Part shown: positions 21,949 to 31,600 of the stretch, one piece after another | Position numbering within the stretch: the first letter of the stretch is position 1 | Layout: every line of letters begins with the position of its first letter | Notes under the pieces: generated by a model | What the model was told of the DNA's origin: nothing | Database searches by the model: none | Seen by the model: the letters and a program-made list of their open reading frames with translations, nothing else | NCBI GenBank assembly: GCA_032358255.1 | Contig: JAULBX010027883.1 | Location: forward strand, 1-33,128 | Source of the DNA: Heterotrichella gracilis | Taxonomy: Eukaryota; Sar; Xanthophyceae; Tribonematales; Xanthonemataceae | Length of the DNA: 33,128 nucleotides | Direction of reading: 5' to 3' | Made by a program: the position numbers and the translations under genes

Positions 21949-24167
21949 TCATCCCCTTGTACACACCAGCCTGCCTTTCACCCCCTTGCAGCGGTTGGGC
22001 GGGGGCGGGGGCTTCTTCTTGCACAGCCGTTTCAGCCCGCAGACGCAGGGGTTGGAGGTGCAGCGCCCACCCGGTGGCATGTAGTTCATTGCGTCATCGG
22101 GCTCCGCCCCATCAGGTGGCGGTGGGGGCCGGGCGCGCTTGCGTTTTCCGCCCTGGATGCGCCCCATGAAGTGCGGCAGGGTGGCTGTGATAGCCTCATT
22201 CAAAGGGGAGGGGGGAGGTGGTGGGCGCCTGGCGGGTGGTGGTGGACGCTTGGGAGCGGTGGTTTTGTGTGGTGGTGGGGGGTGGCGTGGTGGGGGCCTC
22301 CTCCCTTGCCCCCGGCTTCCATCCCCCCCTGGTGGCAGCGGTGATGGGGGTGGTGGCGGTGTTGGTGGTGGCTCGTAGTCATAGTAGTCAGATGGTGGCA
22401 GTGGGGGGGGCGGCGGTGGGAGTGGGGGTGCCGGAGGGGAGGGAGGGGGAGTGGGCCAGCCTGGCGAGTGGGAAAAGCCAATCACGATTCATTCCAGCTG
22501 AAAATTATTGGGTCAGGCGGCGTGGGCTGATGGCAGCGGCAGTGCAAGTACCCTATGAGTGGGTGGGTGTGCCTTTTGTGGACCGTCACGATGGTTGCAT
22601 GTGCAGTTGTGTTTACATGCCATTGCGCCTATCATCTGGAGTACACACATGATCGCCCCACATTCACCGGCCACCATGCTCCTCTTCCCTTTCAATTCTA
22701 AGACACGTCCAGTACCCACCAGCCCCAACAGCATGTACCCACAGCTACATCCAGCATCAGCCCACCCCTCCACACACCACCCACCACTGCTGTAGCACGC
22801 CTCCGCCCATGTCAGGTTCTGCCCGCCTATTCCCACGGTGGTTGCGTCCCATGAGCATGCCAGTGCGGTGCACCCACTGCGCCACAGCTGCCACTGCCAA
22901 AAGTGGGTTTCATTGCCCATGCGCACGCTGCTGCGCATCCCTACCTCCGTCCAGCAATCCCTCCTTGAGTCCCCGCAGGTGCAGTACAGGTCCCAACCGC
23001 CAAGGGGGGCGATTTTTGCCTGCATGGAAGGGGCGCAAGCTGTGGATGGCGCATGTGGATGCATCTTGCCCATGGCCCTGTGCCTGACAAATACGCATGC
23101 CTGTCCAATCATCCTCCATGCAAATGCGCCATGCCGCCTAGCGCATCCAACCCCAAGGCCGCGTCAGGCCCAGCAACCATGCATCCGCGCCCGGGCATTC
23201 TCCCTAGCGCCCCACGCCCCAACTCCCCACCTACCAGTGCCAGCACTTCCAGTGGGTTTGGGTCGTGACACCTGTCCTTCACAAACTGCCAGGTCAGCGT
23301 GTTGGTGGCCACCTCGCCCTGGCTGTTCCACACCGACATCCGACAGCTGGCGCCAGATTGGGCATAGGCGCCTGCAGGGAGGAAACACCGGGGTGGGATG
23401 CAGGGGGTGAAAACTGGCTATGTCACACAGGATTTGTGCCAACGGGTTGTAGAGGCTGGCTGGCAGAGGTGTGGAAGTGTGCCATTAAGCAGGAAGTGTG
23501 CCATCCAGCGCTGAAGAGTGCAAGGTGTGTATGTGCCCCATTGACCGCTGCATGCGGTGTGCTAGCCAGGTGCTGAAGGGTGAACACTGTACTTGTGCCC
23601 ACTTGACTGATGCACTCACAAAGCAGAGGGTGGCACGCAATGGTGCGAAGCTGGCGGGCGTGACATCGGTACAAAATACCAACACAATATCATTGTGGAC
23701 GTTTTGCAGGACAGGAGGTCATTCCCAGAGGTAACATGCGTTGGTGAAGCGTATGGATAGTCTGTGTCTATACCTGTGCGGGTGGTGATGAGGCATATGC
23801 AGGTCACCAGGCCTGCCCATACGCCAGCTGGCGTTGCCTTGCCAACTGAAGTCTGCCACCGCTGCAAGACCTGTGGCTGCTGCTGCTGCTGCTGGTGGTG
23901 GTGATGCAAGGTGTGGCGTGGGTGGTGGTGCGAGGCAGCGTTGAGAGGTTGCTGGTGTGTGGTGCGTCGGGTGGAAAGACTCATTGCCCTTGCACACGCA
24001 TTGAAAGCTGCTCCCTGCTGCTTACTGTGGCTGGTAGTGGTGGTGGTGGTGCACTGCAGTTTGTAGTCCCGGAAACAGCTTGGTTCTGTGTACCCTGTGC
24101 TTAAAGCTGGCCTGCAGGTGCAGCAGCATGAACTGCTGTGCAGGTGGGCTATGCGCTGTTCGGGCAT
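21949..24167 (-). CDS. Secreted cysteine-rich, proline-rich (extensin-like) protein, tandem copy 1
   Basis: Exons 24167-23774, 23371-23235, 23019-22785 and 22460-21949 (phases 1, 0, 1) give 425 residues. Parts in order: an N-terminal region rich in Thr, His and Gln (HHHHQQQQQQ), a hydrophobic segment GVWAGLVTCICLITTRTG ending in AYA before QSGASC (a good signal-peptidase site), a domain of about 120 residues with eight cysteines (YCTCGD, DCWTEVGMRSS, FWQWQLWRSGC, SWDATTVGIGGQN) and N-glycosylation sequons NET and NLT, a polyproline region with SDYYDYEPPP, and a tail with six cysteines and KKKPPPPP. This is the architecture of a cell-wall hydroxyproline-rich glycoprotein; YYDY could allow tyrosine cross-links. 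I do not recognise the cysteine domain. The start used is the first Met shared by both copies (MPEQR), which puts the signal segment unusually far inside; the codon that is ATG in copy 2 just before the signal segment is AAG here (23840-23838). If that is the true start, this copy has lost it. Confidence 0.72.
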
Positions 24168-24692
24168 GGTGCCACCCTGTGTGGTTATGGTGGAGTCACA
24201 CATCAGCTGTCACTGCAGCTGTAGCGCTCATGCTTTGCCGAGTGTTGCTGAAGGGGTGTTTGCTGCAACTGGGAGGGGTTGGAGCTGGTGGGCAACGGTG
24301 ACCCAGGTGTGATGGGATTGGCGTGTCAGTGAAAAGTAGCTGGGCCTCCTTTCCTGTGGATGTATAGACGGTCGTCGCAGGGAGGAAGTTCACAGCCAGT
24401 GTCGAAGCCAGCGTGTTGTCCAGAGATAATAGGCGAATGCTAGCCAGCTGTGGGACTCATCTCCCAAACGCCACCTGTCGTTGCAGCAGGATATCCATAC
24501 TACACAGGCTTTTGAAACTGGGAGTGACCGGAGCCAGTGCTCTGTAGCGAGACACCTGGTTTGAAACATCTGCCAGTGGCAGATTCAGATGTTACAAAGT
24601 GCGGACAGTCGCAACCAGATTATTGCGTTTCTTCCACGTGTCCTGAAGTGCGATACGAATGCATGCATGCATGCTGCAATGTTTTTTGTCGC

Positions 24693-24700
24693 TTATACAC
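24693..24700 (-). promoter_or_regulatory. TATA-like element, copy 1
   Basis: GTGTATAAGCGAC on the minus strand, followed by AAAAAACATTGCAGCATGC, is kept exactly in copy 2 at 28155-28143 although flanking DNA has diverged. It lies about 530 bases before the MPEQR start, so a long leader or an unseen 5' intron is implied. Confidence 0.4.
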
Positions 24701-24703
24701 GCA

Positions 24704-24803
24704 TACCACGGTCACGTTATAACGTTTAAACCAAGAGATCCTAATACTCATGTTATACTACGGTCACGTTATACAGTCTAACTAAGAGGTCCTAACACTC
24801 AGT
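24704..24803. repeat. Two tandem 50-52-bp repeats upstream of copy 1
   Basis: Units begin TACCACGGTCACGTTATA (24704) and TACTACGGTCACGTTATA (24756) and continue with similar sequence (CCAAGAGATCCTAATACTCA versus CTAAGAGGTCCTAACACTCA). They sit just upstream of the TATA-like element. Copy 2 has only one diverged counterpart. Confidence 0.8.
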
Positions 24804-25072
24804 CTGCTGCACTGCAGGAGGGTTACAGGACTTCTGTATACACCGGCATAGCTCGTAACGTTGCTGCATCTTGTAACCCTGCTTCACCGTGCCTTTTACT
24901 TGTGTCACTGGCTTAGGAAGTACCACAAATAGGTTGCCAAAACACTCCTCTAGTAGAGGCTACAGCCAGTCGGTTGACTGTATTACACCAGCCTTGATCA
25001 CTAGGTACCCGTGTCATGCCTACCCACGAGTCAAGACACTTGGCAACCAGAGTCCCCACTGAGGCATGCCCA

Positions 25073-27320
25073 TCACCCCCTTGTACACACCAGCCTGCCC
25101 CTTACCCCCTTGCAGCGACGAGGCGGGGGAGGCGGTTTTTTCTTGCACAGCCGCTTCAACCCGCAGACACAGGGGTCGTTGGCGCACAGGCTCCCCACAG
25201 GCGCAATGTTCACTGCGCCCTCGGGCTCTGCCCCGTCAGGTGGGGGAGGGGGCCGGGCGCGGTTGCGCCGTCCGCCCAGGATGCCGCCCATAAACTGCGG
25301 CAGGGTGGGGTTGACAGCTTCGTTCACAGGGGAGGGGGGAGGGGGGGGTCGCCTGGTGGGGGGCGGGGGCCGCTTGGTGGTGGTGATGGACTTGTGTGGT
25401 GAGGGGGGACTCTTGGGTGGCGGTGGGTGGCGGCGTGGTGGGGGGCTCCTTCCCCGTGGCGGTGCTGGTGGTGGTGCTGGTGGTGGTGCTGGCGGTGGGG
25501 GTGGGTCGTAGTCGTAGTAGTTGGGTGGTGGCGCGGGGGATGGCGGGGGGGATGGGGGTGCCGGAGGGGAGGGAGGGGGAGCGGGCCAGCCTGGCGAATG
25601 GGAAAATCCGGTCAGAGCCAGTCAGGGGAACTCATGGGGGTGCAGACGCCTTTGCTTTGCTAAATGGCAGTGGCAGTGGCAGTGCAAGCACACTTGGGTG
25701 TGTGGGTGGGTGTGCCTCCTGTGGTGTGTCAAGCCTCTTCACTGGCGGCGGTGTTGGCATGCAACCGTCTGTTGAGGTTCAGGGTTGCATGTGCACTGGT
25801 GCTGGCATGCAGTCTGCGCCATGGGTTACACACAAATAAGCACGTAACGACACACGTGGTTGCAGATGTTCACCCGCAACTATGCTTCTCATTTCTGTGG
25901 CCAGTATATGCATGCCCACTACCTACCAACCATCCGCCAGCCTTGCTGCTCTATTGGCCAAGTGCCCTCCCAACGTTTACAGGACACAAACCAGATTCCT
26001 GATGCAATGATACAGTATCTACATCACCACATGAAACTGGTATTGGATGATGGCCCTATCTTGGCATGCATGCATCATGTCTACACCAAGCCCCAGCCCC
26101 CCCCCCCCCAACCACCCACCACTGCTGTAGCACGCCTCTGCCCACGTCAGGTTCTGCCCGCCAATTCCCACGGTGGTTGCGTCCCATGAGCATGCCAGTG
26201 CGGTGCACCCACTGCGCCACAGCTGCCACTGCCAAAAGTGGGTTTCATTGCCCATGCGCACGCTGCTGCGCATCCCCACCTCGGACCAGCAGTCCCTACT
26301 GGAGTCCCCGCAGGTGCAGTACAGGTCCCAGCCGCCAAGGGGGGCGCTTTGAGCCTGCATGGAAGGGGGTGCAACCTGTTGATTGCAGGAAAGGGGCATG
26401 GCAAGGGGCCATAGTTGGGTCACAAGGGACCAACTGCACCTTTGCGTGACCCATGCATGTGACCCATGCTGTGCTTGTCGCTTTCCTAATGGCGCTGCCC
26501 ATGCTTCCCGAGAGACCAGCATCAAGTATCCACTATATGCCGTCAACGACAGGTCCATCAATTTAAACCGAATGTAATGAGAATAACACACCCAATGAAT
26601 CTTGTGAGAGGCACCTCGATGAGGGGGCCACATGCATTCAAGCGGGCACCGTCACAACACATGCACATGCCAAGGGCTCCACATCCACACTACCCTAGGG
26701 GATGGGCAACCCCTACGTGCGTACAGTACAGTACCCACCCAACCCTAATCCTTTCAGCCCCATCCCCACACCTACCAGTGCCTGCACTTCCAGTGGGTTC
26801 GGATCATGACACCTGTCCTTCACAAAGTGCCAGGCCAGCGTGTTGGTGGCCACTTCGCCATGGCTGTTCCACACCGACATCTGACAGCTGGCACCAGATT
26901 GGGCCCAGGCGCCTGCAGGGGGGAAATACCGGGGTGGGATACAGGGGGGAACATCTGGTCACGTCACACAGGGAAATTTGCCAGCGTGTGGCAGAGCTGC
27001 AGGCTGCTCCGGCTATGTGGTCTAGCTGGGGCTCAAGAGTGGATAGTGTACTTGTGCCCCGGGTGATCGACCAACCCACAGTGCGGGTTGTTCGGTAGAC
27101 TCGCGTCGCATGGATGCCAAACCAGGTTGGTATTTTGTACAAGTTGCCACAAGTGGATCATCGTGGAGGTGTGCATGATGTGAGGTGCTCCCCAGAAAAG
27201 TATGCACTGGTGAAGTTTAGCCTGTGCCCATACCTGTGAGGGTGGTGAGGAGGCACATGCAGGTCACCAGGCCTGTCCATACGCCAGCTGGCGTTGCCAT
27301 GCCACCTGAGCGCTGCAACA

Positions 27321-27351
<31 letters not shown>

Positions 27352-27630
27352 TTGGCAATGGTGGTGGTGCAAGCTGTGGTGCGGGTGGTGCTGTGTGGTG
27401 TCTGGTAAAGGTTGCTGTTTGAAAGTGGAGGGACAAGCTCTCCAATCAGCCCCTGCGCTCGCATCCCCTGCTGCCACCTGCTGCCGCCTGGTGGTGGCTG
27501 TGGTGGTGGTGGTGGAAGGTGGTGGGGAGTCCCGGAAACAGCTTGGTTCTGTGCAGTCTGTGTTGGAAGCTGGTCTCCAGGTATAGCAGCTTGAACTGCT
27601 GCCCAGGTGGGCTGTGCGCTGTTCGGGCAT
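25073..27630 (-). CDS. Secreted cysteine-rich, proline-rich (extensin-like) protein, tandem copy 2
   Basis: Exons 27630-27234, 26912-26776, 26354-26120 and 25590-25073 have the same phases as copy 1 and give 428 residues. The layout is the same: a His/Gln-rich N-terminal part with an 11-glutamine run, a hydrophobic segment GVWTGLVTCMCLLTTLTG ending in AWA before QSGASC, the eight-cysteine domain, a polyproline region with NYYDYDPPPPPP, and the basic tail ending LVCTRG. An ATG at 27300-27298 would start a textbook signal peptide of 26 residues (MATPAGVWTG to AWA); this is the likelier start if the long N-terminal part is untranslated. Against that, the upstream frame stays open for 110 codons and aligns with copy 1 without frame loss. 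Exons 2 and 3 are nearly identical to copy 1 (6 of 45 and 4 of 78 residues differ). A strong donor-like GTAAGG near 25095 suggests a possible alternative 3' end. Function unknown; cell-wall role inferred. Confidence 0.75.
27310..27355. repeat. CAG/CAA trinucleotide run encoding polyglutamine in copy 2
   Basis: On the minus strand CAG and CAA codons encode eleven glutamines here; the matching site in copy 1 (about 23875-23895) encodes six. The length differs by whole codons. Confidence 0.8.
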
Positions 27631-28672
27631 GCTGCCACCCTGTGTGAGGGTGGGTATGTCACAAAGCTGCTGCAGCTCTCATGCTTTGCCTAGTCAGTGG
27701 TGCTGGACGCTGTTTACTGCAGCTGCCAGGGGTTAGAGCTGGTGGGCAGCAACGGGACCCCAGCTGCGCTTGGCGTGTCAGTAAAATATTAGCTGCGGAT
27801 CCTTGCTGTGGATGTATTAAAGGTCGCAGCAGAGGAGGGAGTTTACAAACAGTGTCGAAACCAGCGTGTTTGATCAAAGATAACAGGCTGAGGCTGAGGG
27901 GCGTAGGAAGTCATCTCCCAAACGCCACCTGTCATGCATGCTGGCAGGCTTTTGAATTGGGAGTGACTGGAGACTGTACTACACAGTACTACACTGTGGC
28001 GGCACACCTGGTACAAAAGCACTGCTATTGGCAGTTTCAAGGGTTACAAAGTGCAGACAGTTACGACCAATCTCCGCGTTGCGTCCACGTGTCGTACAAT
28101 AAGCAAGTGCGATACGCATGCATGCATGCTGCAATGTTTTTTGTCGCTTATACACGCTCAGATAATACCACTTCAACCAACACGTCCTGTCACTAAGTTT
28201 GATGCACTGCAGGAGGACTACTGGACTACTGCTTTAAGTCCCTACACAATGTCTAACGTTGCTGTATGTTTCAAAACTTAGAATCCACCGCCTTCAAAAC
28301 TGTGGATCTACGCCTGGTGAGCTAACAGCGCCTCTTAAAACGTGGCACTGGCATAACATGAAAACATGATGCAGCGTGACTCCCCACTCAGCGTCAGGTG
28401 TGCAAACCTACCCCCTGACTATGCACCCAGCAGGCCCTTTGCAGTAGTGCTGTCAGCCACAAGTCCCCCCACCCACTGCTGGACAACCCCCCAACTACTA
28501 AACCCCAACCCCTCTCCAGGCCTAATGTGCACGTGAGATGAGTTAACGTGCAGCTGCTACAGCAGTTCCCCTGTCAAGGAGCACCCCCGCCCAGCAGCAC
28601 CATCCCTACTGCAGCCACCCCCGCCCTGCGCCAGGGGCACCGCACGCCCCCACCACCCTCCCCTGCCAGTTG
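27631..28672. other. Upstream region of copy 2 and 3' flank of the hydrolase
   Basis: To about 28275 it aligns with the upstream region of copy 1. The rest (28276-28672) is pyrimidine-rich and probably the 3' UTR and flank of the hydrolase. The ORF at 28548-28871 on the plus strand is an antisense shadow of the hydrolase last exon. Confidence 0.5.
28143..28155 (-). promoter_or_regulatory. TATA-like element, copy 2
   Basis: GTGTATAAGCGAC on the minus strand, identical to the copy 1 element including the A-run and GCATGC-rich stretch that follow it. Its retention in both copies supports a promoter role. Confidence 0.4.
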
Positions 28673-31600
28673 TCAGCTTCCCAGCGCCTGCACACAGAAC
28701 GCCGCCAGGTGCGGCAGCAGCTCCTGCGGGGTCTCCTCGTGCGACAGGTGCCCACAGGCATCCAGCACCACTAGCGAGGCCCCAGGCAGCCTCCCCGCCA
28801 CACCCGCAGCCACATGCGGCGGCGCCACGTGGTCAGCAGCGCCAGTCACCACCGCCGCCGGAAGACCCTGAATGGCGTGCAGCATCCCCTCCACCTCACG
28901 CTGCTCCACCCCCTTGCTTCGGCACACCTACGGCAGCACGGCGCCCCTCTTGGTTGAGATAAGGGTTTTTTGCTTAGGGTTTTGGTCCACACCACCATCA
29001 ATACGATGTCCCAGCTGGTTAGAGTTTAGACTTTGGGATATCCACCCTCGCGCAGTGCGGTGTCCAGGTTGGCTCTGCAGGGTGCACAGATAAGGGTTGA
29101 GAACTTCATGTTTGGGGTTTAGGGGTCCACACCTCCAGCAGCGCCGTGTCCCAGTTTGTGACCCGCAGGGGGTGGCGATACGCGTGGATGACCTCGGGGG
29201 TGAGCAGCGCTGGGTTGTGCCATGCGCAGCGGTTGGACACCTCGCCAATCTCGGACCGCAGCAGGGGGCGCACGATGCTGCGGCCTAGCCTGCACGAAGG
29301 TAGAGGGGGGTCGGAGTAGGGTGTAAACCACCCCAACGAGGATGCAGCGGCATGACAAATAGTTGTGTGAATGTGTGCGCATTTGGGATGATGCCACGGA
29401 GAGCAGTGCACCTCTGTGGCGGTAGTGCTAAAACGCATGCAACACCACTATGTGAGCTATCTTGCAGGTGCAGCATTGGCTCAGGTACCCACTTGGTATT
29501 CCCCAGCAGGCGCGCAAAGGAGGGGCCAACCTCCCCGCTGAAATTGGGGTGCAGAAACGCCACCCCCGCCACCCGGATGGTTACCTCCCCCTTGTCCCCT
29601 GGGACCAGCACCACCGCACCGGGGGGGCAACGCGTGGGGCGTGGAGGGGAGGCAAAGAGGCGGGTGGGGGGGATACCACCGTTGGGGGCTCTGCCACTTG
29701 AGGATGCGCCATCATCGTAGGGGGTGGCTGCATTACCAGTACATTCATGTCAGTGGAGGGGTGGCGGTAACTACTTAAGAGTCACTGTACACATGTGCAA
29801 CCAGTTGTAGGGCTTGTCCCCACCCATGGGCGGGCGGAGTCATTGTTGACTGCATCCACACATGTGCGGTGTACGCCGGCTGGAAAAATGAACCCATTGC
29901 ACCCTCATTGTGCTCATGTGGCATGTTCACCCAAGGCGCATCCATGCACATGACAGACCCTCCCACGTACATGTGCCGCCACACTGCACGTGGTGCACAT
30001 AAGAAAGCAGCACCAAGTGCCAAAAGAGTTGAGCGACTTCATTGCCGCCAGTCAGGCTGCATGCTCCGACCACACTTTCGTCCCCAAAACATAAGCTGGG
30101 TGTATTCAATGTATCACGCACCAGGGGCAGTGCTGGGGTACGACTTGGGCAGGGGGGTGTAAACCCTGATTCTCCCTTGATCTGATAGCGCTTCCCCTGT
30201 TGGCAGTGCGGCAGGGGGAGAAGGTACAACACCACCATTGAAGGTCAGACGGCCTCGGACGCTCCTTGAGGACTCTGCGGGGGAGTCTGCATTCTCCCGA
30301 ATGACTGCAGCAGGGGTGTAAAACACCTGCTCGATATCTGGCGAGGAGGGGGGCTCGGGACTGGTGTGGTCCCCAGGTTGCCTGCTGGTGCTGGTGCTGG
30401 GGTGGGGTGGGGGGGTTGCCTGCACCAGGGGCAAGATGCGCAGCTGTGTACCAGGATCAGTCGACCGCTAATATGGCTCGATTGCCGTCTCGACAGGGAC
30501 CTCTACAGCATGTGCAACTCCAGGCTTTTAAGCACTGTCAGCACAGCATGCGCGCATCACCCTGAGGGGCCCACTGCAGGCTTTTCCTCTCACACCCCAT
30601 TCCCATGCATCCCCTTCCACCCCCCCAGTCCCCTCCCCTCCTCACCGCCGCCAGGCTCCCGCTCCCCCCTCTTGAACCTGGCAGCGCCCCCGCCACCCTC
30701 CTGGAAAAGGACTTGAAGGTCAACCCCGCCAGCCCCGTACTGATGGACCCCTGCCAGGCCAGATCCATGCTGGCTGCTGGCAGGATCTCAACATCCCCTG
30801 GCCCCAGCAGCGCCCCAGCCGCCGCCCCGCACAGCCCCCGGTAGCCGCAGGCGGTGGCTGCTGCCATGAGAGCAATGAGGGCGCCGTCAGAGTGGCCTGC
30901 GGGGGGTGGGGGGTGGGGGTGGGGGGTGAGGAGTGGGGGTAGGGGCAGTGAATACGGGCACTCGGAAGCTAAGGGTTGTAGGGTACAGATGCAGTACAGG
31001 GCAGGTCTAATGCATTAATGTTGCCAGATAATGAGTAATATTGGGCATTCAGTTCCTGAATGCACATGCAATATGCCACAAACAGCTGCTGAGATCTGGC
31101 TTGCCAAAAAATTCCACATTTCCCCCTCAATGATATTGCAGCCCCCCATCCCCTCCCCTGCCCCCCTGCATGCATCAGCACCCACCAACCAGCGCCAGCC
31201 TGGCCACCCCCAGCTCCCCCGCCAGCTGCAGCACCAGCGCCGCCTGGCTGGTGGGGGAGTAGGGGTGGTCGTGGAAGGGCCGGGTGGGGGGAGGGGGGCG
31301 GGAGGTCAGGCCAAAGCCAGGGCGGTCAAAGGCAATCTGTCAGGGGGCAGGAAGGGTAAGGAGCGGGAGGGGGAAGCAGATTTCTCCGTGATCTTGTGGT
31401 CAAGCAACACACATGTGGTTGATAATCCGACGCAGACCGATACGGGTGCTGATACAAATGCACGTGCAACTGGTACATGCAATCTGCTGTCGTCATGTGA
31501 TACGGCAAATAACCACGCGCAGCCAACCAACAAACCCAACGCGCCTGTGGGGCACATCACACACAACAAGGTCGGGCGCCCACACATAGCGCACCACAAA

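Larger units (their letters stand above)
24168..25072. other. Upstream region of copy 1 and 3' flank of copy 2
   Basis: Includes about 700 bases that align with the upstream region of copy 2 (compare 24467-24875 with 27910-28275), a shared TATA-like element, a tandem repeat found only here (24704-24803), and TGTAA at 24987-24983 on the minus strand, 86 bases after the copy 2 stop. No separate gene was recognised. Confidence 0.55.
21949..28275. repeat. Tandem segmental duplication carrying the two cell-wall-protein genes
   Basis: Unit 1 spans about 21949-24875 and unit 2 about 25073-28275. Exons, the TATA-like element, the ACGCCACCTGTC segment in the leader and the GCACTGCAGGAGG segment beyond the promoter all recur in the same order. 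Introns 2 and 3 differ in length (215 versus 421 and 324 versus 529 bases), so the duplication is not very recent. Confidence 0.9.

Noticed and set aside
22139..22652. Long glycine/valine-rich plus-strand ORFs at 22139-22652 and 25396-25839
   Set aside because: They are complementary-strand readings of the polyproline exons and their flanks, with no domains.
21949..28275. Cell-wall protein pair as a pherophorin family
   Set aside because: A proline-rich region is present, but the cysteine spacing and conserved words do not match the pherophorin domains I know, and the order (cysteine domain, polyproline, short basic tail) differs.
28958..29140. TTAGGG-like runs as interstitial telomere sequence
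   Set aside because: The motifs are scattered and degenerate and better explained by local duplication of the exon junction.
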